Below are positions 9,657-20,454 of a DNA stretch of 24,202 nt, piece after piece (positions within the stretch are counted from its first letter, which is position 1; the number at the start of each line of letters is the position of its first letter). Origin of the DNA: Paramacrobiotus richtersi. Lineage: Eukaryota > Tardigrada > Eutardigrada > Parachela > Macrobiotidae. The stretch covers positions 1 to 24,202 of the forward strand of contig JAQGAU010000760.1 of assembly GCA_034698045.1 (NCBI GenBank), in the 5' to 3' direction. Both the position numbers and the translations under genes were made by a program. The notes below the pieces were generated by a model. It saw only the letters and a program-made list of their open reading frames with translations. It was not told the origin of the DNA and ran no database searches.

Positions 9657-9972
9657 ATCCTAAGCCGAGAGCTCACAGCCCTTCTTTCGCTAAATATTGC
9701 TGACTTAATTAATCAAAACCTGGAAATTTGACATTGTTTGTTTGCATACATGAGTGATATTTATCAGCTTCGATCTGTATATTTATAGAAGAAACAATAT
9801 CACAAAAGTTATATTTTGCAATCGAATTCCTATGTTTTTTCTATAAATATACAGATTGAAGCTGATAAATATCAATCATGTACGCAAACAAACAACGTCG
9901 AATTTCCAGGTTTTGATTAATTAAGTCAGCAATATTTAGCGGAAGAAGGGCTGTGAGCTCTCGGCTTAGGAT
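9657..9972. repeat. 316-bp near-perfect palindrome (fold-back element)
   Basis: Two arms of 134 bp (9657-9790 and 9839-9972) are inverted complements with about six mismatches, around a 48-base AT-rich loop. The ends read ATCCTAAGCCGAGAGCTC and its complement. It has no coding content. I could not find a convincing target duplication, so it could be a fold-back transposon or an inverted duplication. It ends only about 10 bases from the next element. Confidence 0.75.
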
Positions 9973-9981
9973 GGCAAACCC

Positions 9982-11226
9982 GATATTTTGTCCCAGTGGA
10001 AATTTCGTCGCGGAAGACATTTCGTCCCAGTAGAAATTTCTTCCCGGTGTGTTTCGTCCCGGAATATTTCCTATTAAGCATGGTTGGTCACACTGAAAAC
10101 TTCATCAGATGCTAGTCATCTAGCTAGAAAAGGTCATAACTACAATTTATATACGGTAGTTTGTCTCAGTATTAATTTAGGTAATAAATGCTAGACTACA
10201 TGTACGGGTAATCATTATAATGACACAGAAAACAAAAACGCGCACAACACTACGACCACTTCGGGTCAAGTTTTTGGGACAACTTTTCAAGCGCCATTCG
10301 AATAAGATCATTTCAATTACTCTACTATAATATCGCTATACAGATTGCGCTGGAAATAAGAATTAAGAAGTGAATGTAGATTTAGTTCCTAATCTGCGTC
10401 TTCTAAACCATGCCGCAAAGGTTTTTCCAGCGAATGTTCAAAGACAGAAACGTGGTCAGAAAGCGTAAAGGGTTACAAAATTTTTAGCTTATGTCTACCT
10501 ACTGCAAGCAACTAAGAAGTTGTGAGCAGTGCTAAAGGATACTGCCCCTCGTTGAGATCTGTGCAAAATACCGGGAAACAGACCATGGCTAGCATAACAT
10601 GCAACACTGTTCCAGTATTGTACCGCAGCTCTCTAAACAAAGAACACGTTCGTTGACCTCGTCGCATCGGCGGACAGGAAGTATGGTTCAACAAGGCTGT
10701 ATTTAAATTGTTTTGTTTCATATTAGACGCGACAGTTGCAATACCGATGAATAGTAACATTTCCTTGTTGCGGCTCTTGTCAACTTTTCCAAAAATTATC
10801 TTTGCTTTTTTGGAAGTAGAATATATATAGCGCAATAGTTCGTAGCAATAAACCTTTTGCTCCTGTTACCATTCGAAAAATACGATATTGCGACAAAATG
10901 AAAGGAATGGTCAACATCCGATGTGATATTTATTTTGCGATAGCATTGCCGCCACTCATACTAAGCGCCCCGTTTTAAAGTTTAGCTAGTTCCAGATTTG
11001 TTAAGAATTTTAAAACTAAAATATCTGAATGTCTGGCGGGCATTTATGTCAGGTAATAGAGAAGTTTGTTTCTTTAATCGGCTACCCGTAGCAGCACCCT
11101 CAAACATCTTTGCCGGTTTAGCTTAGAATTAAATGCAGTAAGTACAGGACGAAACAGCTACCGTATTAAATGTTTACCGAAACGAAGTTTTTACCGGGAC
11201 GAAATGTCTACTGGGACGAAATGTCG
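9982..11226. mobile_element. Probable non-autonomous DNA transposon with tandem-motif inverted ends
   Basis: Both ends consist of repeats of a TTTCGTCCCAG / GTAGAAATTTCGTCCCGG motif. Three to four copies face in at the left (9984-10066) and the complementary GGGACGAAATGTC copies sit at the right (11190-11226), giving inverted ends of about 60-80 bp with imperfect identity. The inner 1.1 kb has no recognisable transposase. The longest frame, 107 codons on the minus strand at 10512-10835, matches nothing I know. The exact limits and target duplication are uncertain. Confidence 0.55.
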
Positions 11227-11422
11227 ACTTCGGCATGTTCGGCCCGTGCCAAACCAGAGCCACAAGCGAATTCACCCTTTAATGATCCATTCAAATATGT
11301 TTTTGTCGGCTTTCTATATTTCGTTATTTTTCGCAGTTGAAACATATGCGGACCAGCTGTACATGGCTTGTAAAATATCGGTCAACGGGTGGATGTCCTT
11401 GGCCACTAGCCAGTGACATATA

Positions 11423-11471
11423 CTGAAATCCGGGTGGCCTCGAATCTACCTTTCCAGACAAACGGATTTCA
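11423..11471. promoter_or_regulatory. Inverted repeat upstream of copy 2
   Basis: TGAAATCCG (11424-11432) and CGGATTTCA (11463-11471) flank a spacer sharing GGTGGCCTC and TTTCCAGACAAA with copy 1. It lies 360 bp before the ATG. Confidence 0.5.
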
Positions 11472-11591
11472 CCGTATTGGAGCAGCATACTGTCTGTTTG
11501 TGCTGTTTTCCAGCCGGATTTTCATACACAGAATACAATAATATTATGTCTACTGTAGTCAGTGTCCAGCGTTCAATGTGACGTCTAGTTA

Positions 11592-11632
11592 GCGCTAATT
11601 TCCCGTAATGCAGTCCCGGATGAGACTTTACA
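11592..11632 (+). promoter_or_regulatory. Putative core promoter of copy 2
   Basis: GCGCTAATTTCCCGTA, TGCAGTCCCGG and TGAGACTTTACAC match the block at 411-460 and lie about 155 bp before the ATG. Confidence 0.4.
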
Positions 11633-11782
11633 CACGCATAAATATCGCGCTTGTCTGGTCGATGCAAGCTCAAAATCGTCGAAATTCACCAGTACAAACA
11701 GTAGTACGCTTTGGATGTTATATTCACGGTATTTGACGTGTTTCGACTTCGTTCTAAATTTTGCCTGTGAATGATTTCGAAA

Positions 11783-14003
11783 ATGTTTTTATTTGATAAA
11801 TCCGCCGCTCATTTGACCACGGCATGTGTGGTGGGAAACGACGGACGACTGCAACATGGCGCAATTATCAACCTTACCAACCAGGGTATAATGATCAATT
11901 TCCATTGCCCGGGCCGAAGAGCTGAACTCTGGGAGTACGGAAAAATGTATGGCTATTCTGGAACTGTAGTATTGGGCAAATACAGCAAGTACAACGCACC
12001 AGGTGCTGCATTTACTGATGGCTGTGCCGTAATGGTTCTGTTGCGAAGCGATGCCCGTGATCCCTGGGTAAGGCATTCGGGAAAGCTCATGGGTTTGGAT
12101 AAGGAGCAATCATATGCGGTTGTCCAAGTCTCCCTCGGCGACCGGATCGTCAAGGAGCTCGTTAGAGCTAACCAGGTTTTCCTGGCACCCACATCACCGT
12201 TGGAGGATAGGAAAATCGTCCCAGGGGACTTTGTCCTCGGAACCGTCTCAATTCCCAGCAAAACTGACACAACGGAGCTCTTGGCTCTTCCCGGTTGGTG
12301 GCAGGAATTCTGCGAAGGTATTAGAAATGTCTTCGTTCCGATCAGCCTTGTTGGCGGAACGTTAACCTTTCTTCAGCACCACAATGAAGTGGAAATTCAG
12401 GTGGAAACTTCCTGCTTGGTAAGGATTCCATGATTACGAAAGCTGTCTATACCAGAGTAGTGCGAAGATTTTGAAGAATTAATAATTGGGAGTACGGTAC
12501 ATCCTTGCTTGCATAACGTAACCTATCGCTCGTTTTTTCCACAAGTTTGGATTAATGGTTTCTAGGATCATTGTACAGTGGTTATTCAGCTAGCCCGTAT
12601 GTAGAAGGTTAGAACAACAAAAAAAACAAATCCTTGTGACCTTGTCCACTGGATATTTTTATGCGAGTTTCGTTACCGTAGTGATCATTTTCGTATGTTG
12701 TGGCGCTCCATCAGTAACAGAATTACCAGCATTACCTGCGTTACTGCGTAGAAGCATTTTCAAGTAGGCTTAACTTTACTTTCGCCTTATGCATACGCGC
12801 AACGATCGGGATAATGCACACGTTAGTAAATTTAATGGACCAGCAAAGCCATCGTTTAGTGGAGACTTTGTGGCCTTCAGATATTAATTTTTCTGGGTTG
12901 CAGGTTGCCTTCACCGAACACACTACGTCGATTGTTAAACACCAGCGCGCAGCGGAAACAGAGCACTTTGGCAGAGTTCAGTCTGAGTCATGCTGCCTGC
13001 GTCTTGGCGGTGCCGCTGATAAATTGATAATCAGACTGAAGAGCAAACCACAGAAGGCCTGGGCGGCCTTCCATTACCACTGGAGCTGATTGTGAAAGTA
13101 GTTGAGGCGCTGGATAGCTCGGAGCGGACCCGATGTGGTCGTACCTGTCGACTGTGGCATACCCTTATCACCAGGGAATACTCTTTTCAAGATATTATCG
13201 TGACGTTACCAAGGAGAAAATTCAGTCGGATTCCAAGGGCAACGAACTCTGACATCGTTGGTACTTCCGCCTGGAAGTGCCTAACAAAGGGCACGAAGTG
13301 GATCGTTTTGATGTATGCAGAAGGAATACTGGAAATTTTGTCTCTCCTAAAGCTAGTGGCAAATCAGACGGAAAACCTCCGTAAACTGAAACTTGTGCTC
13401 TGGCGCTGTTCATGGTGTCGGTACTGGATGGACAAGGATGTGGTGAGCTCTTTAGTCCAGGCATGCCGCGATTCATCATTCGAGAAAATAGTGTGGGCGA
13501 AAAGCCAGCTAAAGTGCGATGCGTTTGGAATGATTATACCTCTGCATGGGTCGGTAGCCATCACGGTGCCTAGCTCGGAGAATGATCTATGGAACCTGGT
13601 GGAGGCACGGATGCAGGTGACTGAGAATGATGTGGAGGAAGTCTCACAATGGATTGCCGACACTGTCGCCGACGAGCTGTTACCATGCCAGCCTATTATC
13701 CTGGTAAGATATCGTTTCATATGTACTTTGCTTGACTTTGAAATCTTCATCCAGAGTCGTGGTGCTGAGTCTGCTTAAGGATAACCAACGTCTTGTTTCC
13801 AGATGCTGGAAATATTTCAGTCTCCAGATTCGCGCCCTGGGACTCATTATCGCGTTCACACCTGGACCGCCGAAAATTTAGTGTCTTTGGACGTGAGGAA
13901 GCTCTCCACATTGACTCTGAGCGCATTACGCCATCAAATGGTTAAACTGCGTACTGGGAATCTTCATGCGATGGAAGGAGGACCGGACGGAAATGATCAC
14001 TAA
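11783..14003 (+). pseudogene. Agenet-like/F-box family protein, copy 2 (frameshifted)
   Basis: Exon 1 is 11783-12418 (212 codons, intact), exon 2 is 12904-13703, and exon 3 is 13803-14003 ending in TAA. Donors are GTAAGG and GTAAGA, acceptors TTGCAG and TTCCAG, all phase 0. Exon 1 holds the two Tudor/Agenet-like modules (VVGNDGRLQHG, and DPWVRHSGKLMG with SYAVVQVS). Exon 2 has an 8-bp gain at about 13018-13033. From there the upstream frame runs into TGA (13087-13089) just before the F-box. The F-box and everything after it is open in the other frame (LPLPLELIV, SSERTRCGRTCRLW). Without the 8 bp the product would be 542 residues. An upstream in-frame ATG (11771) would add four residues, but the family start is the internal MFLFDK. 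As it stands, translation would give only the Agenet-like part plus about 60 residues. Confidence 0.75.
13017..13032 (+). other. 8-bp near-duplication causing frameshift
   Basis: TGATAAAT is followed directly by TGATAATC. The other three copies are 8 bp shorter in the interval between the conserved alanine codon and the F-box. A tandem near-copy of 8 bp with altered inner bases is what a hAT-type element can leave on excision. Replication slippage is the alternative. Confidence 0.5.
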
Positions 14004-14524
14004 ATGCGTGACTGCTCTTCATAATGTTCTGCTGATGTTGTAAACAAGCGTTTGATCATAATAGTATAATTCATGGATTTTTCTTATCTTAATCTTGGAA
14101 TGGCAGTATTTCAGTGCACCGTTTGACTTCTTCGATAATGCTAATCACCAAGTGCTGTTAAACACGTTAACCAAACACGTGCGGCCAGTTTTCCACGTAG
14201 CAGCAATAAGCCATAAAATATTACAACGTGGATGCTGGTTGGCACTAAATTTTCCCGGAAATTTAACAGTTAAACAAACAGCCAGTTTACACCGCCACAA
14301 ATCTGTTATAGAAACTGATATGATCCTGTAGCGAAGATTAGTACATTACTATACACAACATTAAAGGACTGTGCACAACATTTATAAATGTGTTACACAT
14401 GCTTGATGGGTCACTGCCTGCGCCAAATACGTATATCGGTATTCCGGCGCGGATGATTAGCTAATGGTAAATTTGTCGAAGTAAACAGTCAACCGGCGAT
14501 TGTCGTTAAATCAGTTAAAAGCCG
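14004..14524 (+). other. 3' flank of copy 2 (shared duplication-unit DNA)
   Basis: No gene seen. GCTTGATGGGTCACTGC...GGTATTCCGG...TGGTAAATTTG...GTCAACCGGC at about 14400-14500 corresponds to the 3' flank of copy 3 at about 21250-21360, so the duplicated unit extends well past the stop codon. Confidence 0.5.
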
Positions 14525-14568
14525 GTGCAATACAGCAGTCGTGGGTGACAATGACTGATGTATTGCAC
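14525..14568. repeat. Strong short hairpin
   Basis: GTGCAATACA-G-CAGTC pairs with GACTG-A-TGTATTGCAC, giving 15 base pairs with one mismatch around a 12-base loop. TCGTGGGTGAC in the loop region is repeated as TCGTGGGCGAC just downstream. It could be a structured RNA or a fold-back remnant, and transcription is unknown. Confidence 0.4.
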
Positions 14569-14945
14569 TGTTTGTCGTGGGCGACGTTTTCGGCGGTCTT
14601 TGTTCCAACTGTTTACGGTACTACACCGCCGAAGTTGACTAATGCGGTGTGCGTGGTTCGACAGTAATTACAACACACTAAATTAGAACACAAAGGACAC
14701 TATCTGTAGGATGCTTGCCAAGAGCCGTTCTCCCCTGAACTGCAACAGGGTTTGCGCCTCGGTTTTATTTTTCTTCGCTTCCATCACACCAATATAAATG
14801 GACCTTCGAGAATTACGGACAACCGCATTGTGAAAGAAGCTTCCCGTAAATAAATGCCGACCATCCGAATTATTTAGAACGCTTGCTGTAACAATTTGGA
14901 TACAGATGTTGCTGTTTCTGTCAGATGTGGAAGTTGTCTTTATAT

Positions 14946-15995
14946 AGTTATTGTTATTGTTATTGCACGACAAGGCAGGTAACCCGCTTCCTGCCATCGG
15001 TAACATTAATGGCACGGGAATTTAAACCTGGCTCAACAACCAAAATGATAGAATGCTAAAAAACTGACGAACAGAAAAATTAACACGGTAGATTCATTCA
15101 AGAGAAACGCCGAACAACGCCTTTCGAAAACCCGTCAATGTACTACTTTCAAAAATTTTATTTCCGTTGCGTTCCATTTGGTTGAGGATTTTCTTTAGCC
15201 GCATCGCCAAGGTGCCCTCTCCCGTCTTTGTGTTGGCGCTGGTCCTAATTACGGTTCTATCGTTGTTTCTGAGAGCGTACGGCTTTACGGACTTTTCCAG
15301 AACAACCATTTCGGTAGGATATCCAGGCAGCTGGAATTGGTCGGCATTTTTGATCTTATACAACCAAATGGCTTCGAGGTGTTTCCATTGTTCCTTCAGT
15401 GGCAAAATCCAGATTTTTTCATTAAATTCGTTGTTGAAACCGGAGCGTAATCAGATATAGCGCGAATCGCATGCCGCTGTATGGCAACCAGTTTACCCAG
15501 TAAGGACACAGACGCGGTGCTCCACACGGGCGCACAGTAGTCCAGATGAGACTGGACAAACGCGTGGTAAAGTCCTATACGTTGGGCTACTGGAAGTCCA
15601 TCCTTGGCTCGATTAATTAGAGCGATTCCATGATTAGCACTTTTCTGGACCTTTTTTACATGATCGGTCCATTTTAAGTGCTCATCAATTATCACTCCGA
15701 GATGTTTTACCGTGGCTTCCGGTTTAATTTCATGGCCATTCAGCCTGATCGGCACGTTCTTTTCCGTATTGCGGCATGAACTTATGAACATCAACTTTGA
15801 CTTCTCTCGTTGAGTTCCAGTCGATTTGTTTTCAGCCAATCACATGCACCTGGAAGTACTTGGGTCAGTTTTTCAGCCGCTTCCGTTTTCGTCTCGGCAA
15901 TTGCATATCCGATAGTATCGTCAGCAAAACTTTCGAACTGCACATCCACAGTACTGCACATGCCCACTTCGAACAGTTGTGTTAGATACTCTACG
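14946..15995 (-). mobile_element. 5'-truncated, frameshifted LINE (non-LTR retrotransposon), 3' part
   Basis: On the minus strand the reverse-transcriptase palm ends with FADDT (15914-15928). It is followed by WLKTNRLELN, then KHLGVIIDEHLKWTDHV, then LYHAFVQSHLDYCAPVW and QRHAIRAI, then LEAIWLYKI. This is the order seen at the C-terminus of CR1/jockey-type LINE ORF2. A 2-bp gain at about 15801-15808 and another shift near 15445-15460 put the pieces in three frames, so it is dead. The coding end is near 15094. A 3' region follows and finishes in a (CAATAA)3 tail (14948-14965 on the + strand as TTATTG repeats), typical of LINE 3' ends. The 5' end is lost near 15995, where no further similarity is visible. 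Clade assignment is tentative. Confidence 0.85.
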
Positions 15996-16500
15996 CTGAT
16001 CTACTTCAAGAATATACATGTACAATGTAGGTACAGAAAGTTAGATAATCAGTTAAATGCCTACTTTGATCCGGTATTATACATGCACATCTGCGCTTTG
16101 ATGCAAAAAATTGTCTTTGGAAACCACCCGAAACGGAACCCGCTAGGTATTCTTTCACCTTAAGCAGAAGACTCGGGACCCCTTTTAAAACAACATATTT
16201 TCCACTGTAATATTAAAACAATATAAGATATTCAAATATAGTGATTCAGTTTTTTGCAGTACCGCATCATATTCTGTCTTTGTAAAACCCAGAGCCACAT
16301 GATAATTCACAATTTCACCCTCTTAACAGCCCAGGGGCCACGGATAATGTGGTTTATTGAATTTGATTCAGATATGTGGCTGTCGGCTCTGTATATATTT
16401 AGTATTTTTCGCAGTTAAATGGGCCATTAATACTGTACATGTATATGGTCTTGTAATACCTGCCATTCAACGTTCTTATGCTCTTGACCTGATCACATAA
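15996..16500. other. LINE breakpoint and upstream flank of copy 3
   Basis: No gene seen. From about 16290 (CCCAGAGCCACATGATAATTC) the sequence resembles the DNA before copy 2 (about 11255 onward, CCAGAGCCACAAGCGAATTC), including TTTTTCGCAGTTAAA. It marks the start of the third duplication unit. Confidence 0.45.
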
Positions 16501-16502
16501 AT

Positions 16503-16552
16503 TGAAATCCGGGTGGCCTCCAATCGGTCTTCCAGGCAAACGTATGTACGTT
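16503..16552. promoter_or_regulatory. Half-lost inverted repeat upstream of copy 3
   Basis: The left arm TGAAATCCG (16503-16511) and the GGTGGCCTC spacer are kept. The right arm reads CGTATGTACG instead of CGGATTTCA, so it can no longer pair. The position, 310 bp before the ATG, matches the other copies. Confidence 0.45.
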
Positions 16553-16641
16553 AAGGATATCTAAGCATTATTGTCAAATGCCAATACATGGTGCTGTTTT
16601 GAGTGTTTTCCTGCTCACTTTTATGAATAGAAAGGCTATTC

Positions 16642-16684
16642 AGCGCTGTTTCACGGCAGTTCCGTGTAAATCTTTATACACACA
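16642..16684 (+). promoter_or_regulatory. Putative core promoter of copy 3
   Basis: AGCGCTGTTTCACGGCAGTTCC followed by CTTTATACACAC is a diverged form of the shared block, with a TATA-like TTTATAC about 137 bp before the ATG. Confidence 0.4.
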
Positions 16685-16770
16685 TATCTGGTCGCTGTTG
16701 GAGCAGAACAGTCGAAATTCTGCATTAGCACGCTTTGAATGCTGCATCCACGGTATTTGTGCTTCGATTT

Positions 16771-16807
16771 CAGTATTCCAGTATTCAGTTTCAGTATTTC
16801 AGTATTC
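16771..16807 (+). repeat. CAGTATT repeat just before the start codon
   Basis: Four CAGTATT(T/C) units within 37 bases, ending six bases before the ATG of copy 3. The other copies have only the ancestral CAGTTTCAG-like segment or none, so this is a local expansion in the 5' leader. Confidence 0.6.
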
Positions 16808-16812
16808 ACAAA

Positions 16813-19800
16813 ATGTTTTTGTTTGATAAATCCGTCGATCATTGGAGTTCGGTATGTGTGTTGGGAAACGACGGACGATTGCAACATGGTGCAGCTATCA
16901 ACCTTACCGGAGCAGGTTTGATAATCGATTTCCACTGCCCGGGAAGCAGAGCTGAATTCATTGAGTATGGAAAAGTCTATGGTTATTCTGGAACCGTGGT
17001 GTTGGAAAAATATAGCAAGTACAACGCGCCGGGTGATGCGTTTGCTGAAGGCTGCAACGTCATGGTTTTGTGGCGCAGCGATGCCCGTGATCCCTGGATA
17101 TGGCATTCGGGAAAGCTCATGGGTGTGGATAAGGAGAAATCATATGCAGTGGTCGAAGTCTCAATCGGTGCTCGGATTGTTAAGCAGCTGGTTAAAGTTA
17201 GCCAGGTTTTTCTGGCCCCTACATCACCGTTGGAGGAAAGGAAGATACCTGCAGAGGAGTTTGTTATCGGAACTGTCTTGTTTCCCAGCAACACTGACAC
17301 AACTGGGCTCTTGGCTCTTCCCGGTTGGTGGCAGGAATTCTGTCAATGTGTTAAGCCGCTCTTCGCTCCGGTCTGCTTTATTGGCGAAACGTTGACGTTT
17401 CTTCAGCACCGCAACCAAGTGTCAAGACCGATGGATATCTGCATCCTGGTAAGGGTATAAACAATGCGGAAGTGTCACAAACCAGAATAGTGCGAAGGTT
17501 TTGAAAAATTAACTCTATACAAATAATCCGCACTAACAGCACCTTTTGCAAAAAGCAACCTACCGCTAGTTTTGTCGACAATTCCATGTGCCGTTTTTAG
17601 GACCATTTTAGATGAACAAAATTATTAAGCGGTTCGGTTCCGTGTCAACCAGAAATCACTTAACGAATTTTCTAACTATTGTGGGTCATTTGGCCGATAT
17701 CTAACCCTAGATCTATAATTGCCCGGCCGCCCCGTAACATCAAAATCTTGAAAACAGCAAAACATCAGCAAAAACGTACGGAAAATCCTATTAGACGTTC
17801 CACATCCGATAAGGGCGCCACATGACACTTATTTCGAAAATATTTTTGCGGCATCGGGTGCACTGGCTCATGTGTGAAATCTTCAGGGTCACATCGAAGC
17901 AAACTAGCTTGATAAAAAATTCGGTTACTGAGAACAACATCTTTTTTTAATCGTAGAAATGCATTCCGAGATAGAAAAGGTTAAAAAAAATACCAGGAAC
18001 CGCCCGAGTCTCGAGGAGAATAGAAAAGGAAGAAGCATAAAACCGCACCACCGAACGTGTTGCATCAATGGCCGAAACAAAATCTCAGTGTAGACAATAA
18101 GGTACTCGAGGTGAAAACAATTAAACTCCCAAAACCTAGGATTTAACTCGGAATTCTGAAAGTTTTGCACAAAACGATGAACATGGGACTTTGTCAGGAA
18201 ATATTTCTTTAAGAATATGTCTAAGTATAAAATAATTAAATATTTACCTTAGCGGTAAGATGATTCTGTTGGACGCATCGGACGGAACAGAGAATAATGT
18301 TCTACAACAAAACTTGCCAAATGTAACAGCCGGCCGGGTCAATAGGGAAAAGCTGTAGCAAAGTTAGCAAACTAAAATGATCGAGTATCAATAGCATCTG
18401 GAGAACTCTTTTAACTATATTTTATGAAAAAAATGACATCCACTGATCAACTATAGACTTTGGATGCAAACGAGACTTGGTTTCATCCGCGCACTTTTCC
18501 CGGACCCGAGCGATAACCGCTTTTAACCCTGACAGTTTTGCACCAGTGACCAATTTTGTCCAAATACATAATTGCCCACAACAATAAAAAAGAACGAGGC
18601 TGCCGATAATTTAGAGCTATCGTCAAAGCCGATTATCAGGATGAAACCGGTTTAATCCACTTGACTCCGGCAAAAGTGTTCGGATGAAAGTCATGAAACC
18701 CATCATTTCAATGCTCTTGGCAAATTCGTCTGAATGAAACCGCTTTCTATTGAGCACCGAGAAAAAGCGTCCGGATGACCGTTAGCTGCGGCATGTGTCT
18801 CTGGACAATGTTGAAAACAAGTTTTCTGTTGTGCGAAATTTACGCCGTAAAGAATTGCCGCCCTCGAACCGTTTTATAACAATTTGTTTAAACTACCTTA
18901 GAAGTTAAATCGCAAAGACCGACCGCTCTGCCTCTAACGGAAACAAAAATATAAATAATGAAGAAATCAAACTAACTGCCTGATCACGAGACACACCCGT
19001 TGCCTGTTGGCTCAGGTTGTTAGCAGGAAAAGTGTCATCTGGTGGCAAGCTTGGCTAGCATCCGATCCGGCGAAGCCGGTTGCAAACTGGGCCCCGACGA
19101 CAGTCTCCGGGTGAAATTCATACCCTGCGCCATTCGGCAAGTGTCTGAATGAAACTGGTTACCAATTTAATACTAGGTTTCCCAACTGATTTTGAATATA
19201 GATGTCAAGGAACTCTGAGGCGGCTGGCGAAGCTGTTTCTTGTACAGATATATGGCGTTACATAAAGAAAAAATCTTCCAGAATCGCATGCCTATAATTT
19301 TTAAATAGTCGTAACTTTATTTTCGCTTTATGCGTACCCGGAGCCATCGCGATACTGGACATGTTTGTGATACTAGAACAACACAGCCATCGTCAGGTCG
19401 AAACTTTGTCGCTTCCAAGAACTGCGTTGAAATATTTTTGCCTTGCAGGTTGCTATCTCCTCTTACGCCACGATGATCGCTAACAGTCAGTCCACAGCAG
19501 AAACACAGCGTTTTGCTGGAGAAGGTATGTCTTGGCCAGCCTGCATGCGCCTTGGTGGTACGTCTGGAACTCCCACTAAAGAGCAAATCACAGAAACCCC
19601 GGGCGGCCTTCCATTTCCGCTGGAACTGATGATGAAAGTGTTCGAATCGCTGGATAGCGCGGAACGCACTCGATGTGGTCGTACCTGTCAACTGTGGCAC
19701 TCTATTGTCACCTGGGAATACTCTTTTCACGATATTGTCGTGACACTGCCTAGGATAAAACTCCGCGCGAGTCCAAGGATGAAGGAGTCGGACATCGTTG

Positions 19801-20454
19801 GTACGTCTACCTGGAAGTGCCTAACAAATGGCACGAAATGGATCGTATTGCTGTATGCGGAAAGAATACAGGACATTTTATCTCTCCTGAAGCTAGTGGC
19901 AATTCAGACGGAAAACGTCAGTAAACTGAAGCTTCTGCTCTGGCGGTGTTCATGGTGGCGGCAATATTATGGTGAGCAAGACATCGTTTTCTCCATGGTC
20001 CAGGCATGCCGCGATTCATCGTTCGACAGAATATTGTGGGCGAACTGCCAGCTACAGTGTGATATGTTGGGAATGAGTATACCCCTGCATGGGTCAGTAA
20101 GCATCACGGCGCCTAGCTCGAAGACAGATCTATGGAACCTGGTTGAGGCACAGATGCAGGTGACTCGGGATGATATGCAGAAAGTCTCACAGTGGATCGT
20201 CAATGCTGAGGTCAAAGGGCCTGTTTTTTTGGTAACGTCCAGTTTTATCCTGCGAAGGCCAGATTAACATTTAGGCTGACTTTGAAAGCTGCAGCCTAAA
20301 TCCTGGTGCTGATTCGCTGAGTGATAACCCACGTCTTCTTTTCCAGGTACTGGAAGTATTTCAGTCTCCAGATCTTCAGCGCATTACGCCATCAAATGGC
20401 GAAACTGCATACTGGAAATCTTCAGACGGCGGAAGGAGGACCGGACGGCAATAA
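16813..20454 (+). CDS. Agenet-like/F-box family protein, copy 3 (altered C-terminus)
   Basis: Exons 16813-17448, 19449-20231 and 20347-20454 join in phase 0 (GTAAGG/TTGCAG, GTAACG/TTCCAG) to give 508 codons with no internal stop. Residues 12-55 (VCVLGNDGRLQHG, GLIIDFHCPG) and 82-137 (VMVLWRSDARDPWIWHSGK, SYAVVEVS, VFLAP) look like two Agenet/Tudor barrels. Residues 265-312 form an F-box-like motif (LPFPLELMMKVFESLDSAER, TRCGRTCQLW, YSFHDIVVTL), the Skp1-binding element of SCF ubiquitin ligases. After it come LLLWRCSWWR and QACRDSSFD, which I cannot assign. Exon 3 lacks a net 86 bp relative to copies 1 and 2, so the last 26 or so residues are in a new frame and the LSTLTLSALRHQ segment is gone. 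It is the only copy whose conserved domains are open from start to F-box end, so it is the most likely functional member. Confidence 0.75.
17640..19310. other. Extra DNA inside intron 1 of copy 3
   Basis: Intron 1 is 2000 bp here against 455-498 bp in the other copies. Both ends of the intron match copy 2, so about 1.5-1.7 kb was gained in the middle. It holds six degenerate copies of a GTGTCCGGATGAAACC-like motif between about 18479 and 19160, the first inverted. I found no transposase frame, clear terminal inverted repeat or target duplication, so the type of element is unknown. Confidence 0.55.

Noticed and set aside
10010-10070. Tandem TTTCGTCCC motifs as a CRISPR array
   Set aside because: Repeats are short, degenerate, spaced irregularly and mirrored at 11190-11226, which fits transposon ends. 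The rest of the window is eukaryotic.
14683-15015. 110-codon minus-strand frame with a run of asparagines
   Set aside because: The asparagine run is the translated (CAATAA)n tail of the LINE, not a protein feature.
15797-16163. Plus-strand frames of 62 and 117 codons
   Set aside because: They are antisense to the LINE reverse transcriptase, whose motifs (FADD, WLKTNRLELN) are clear on the minus strand.
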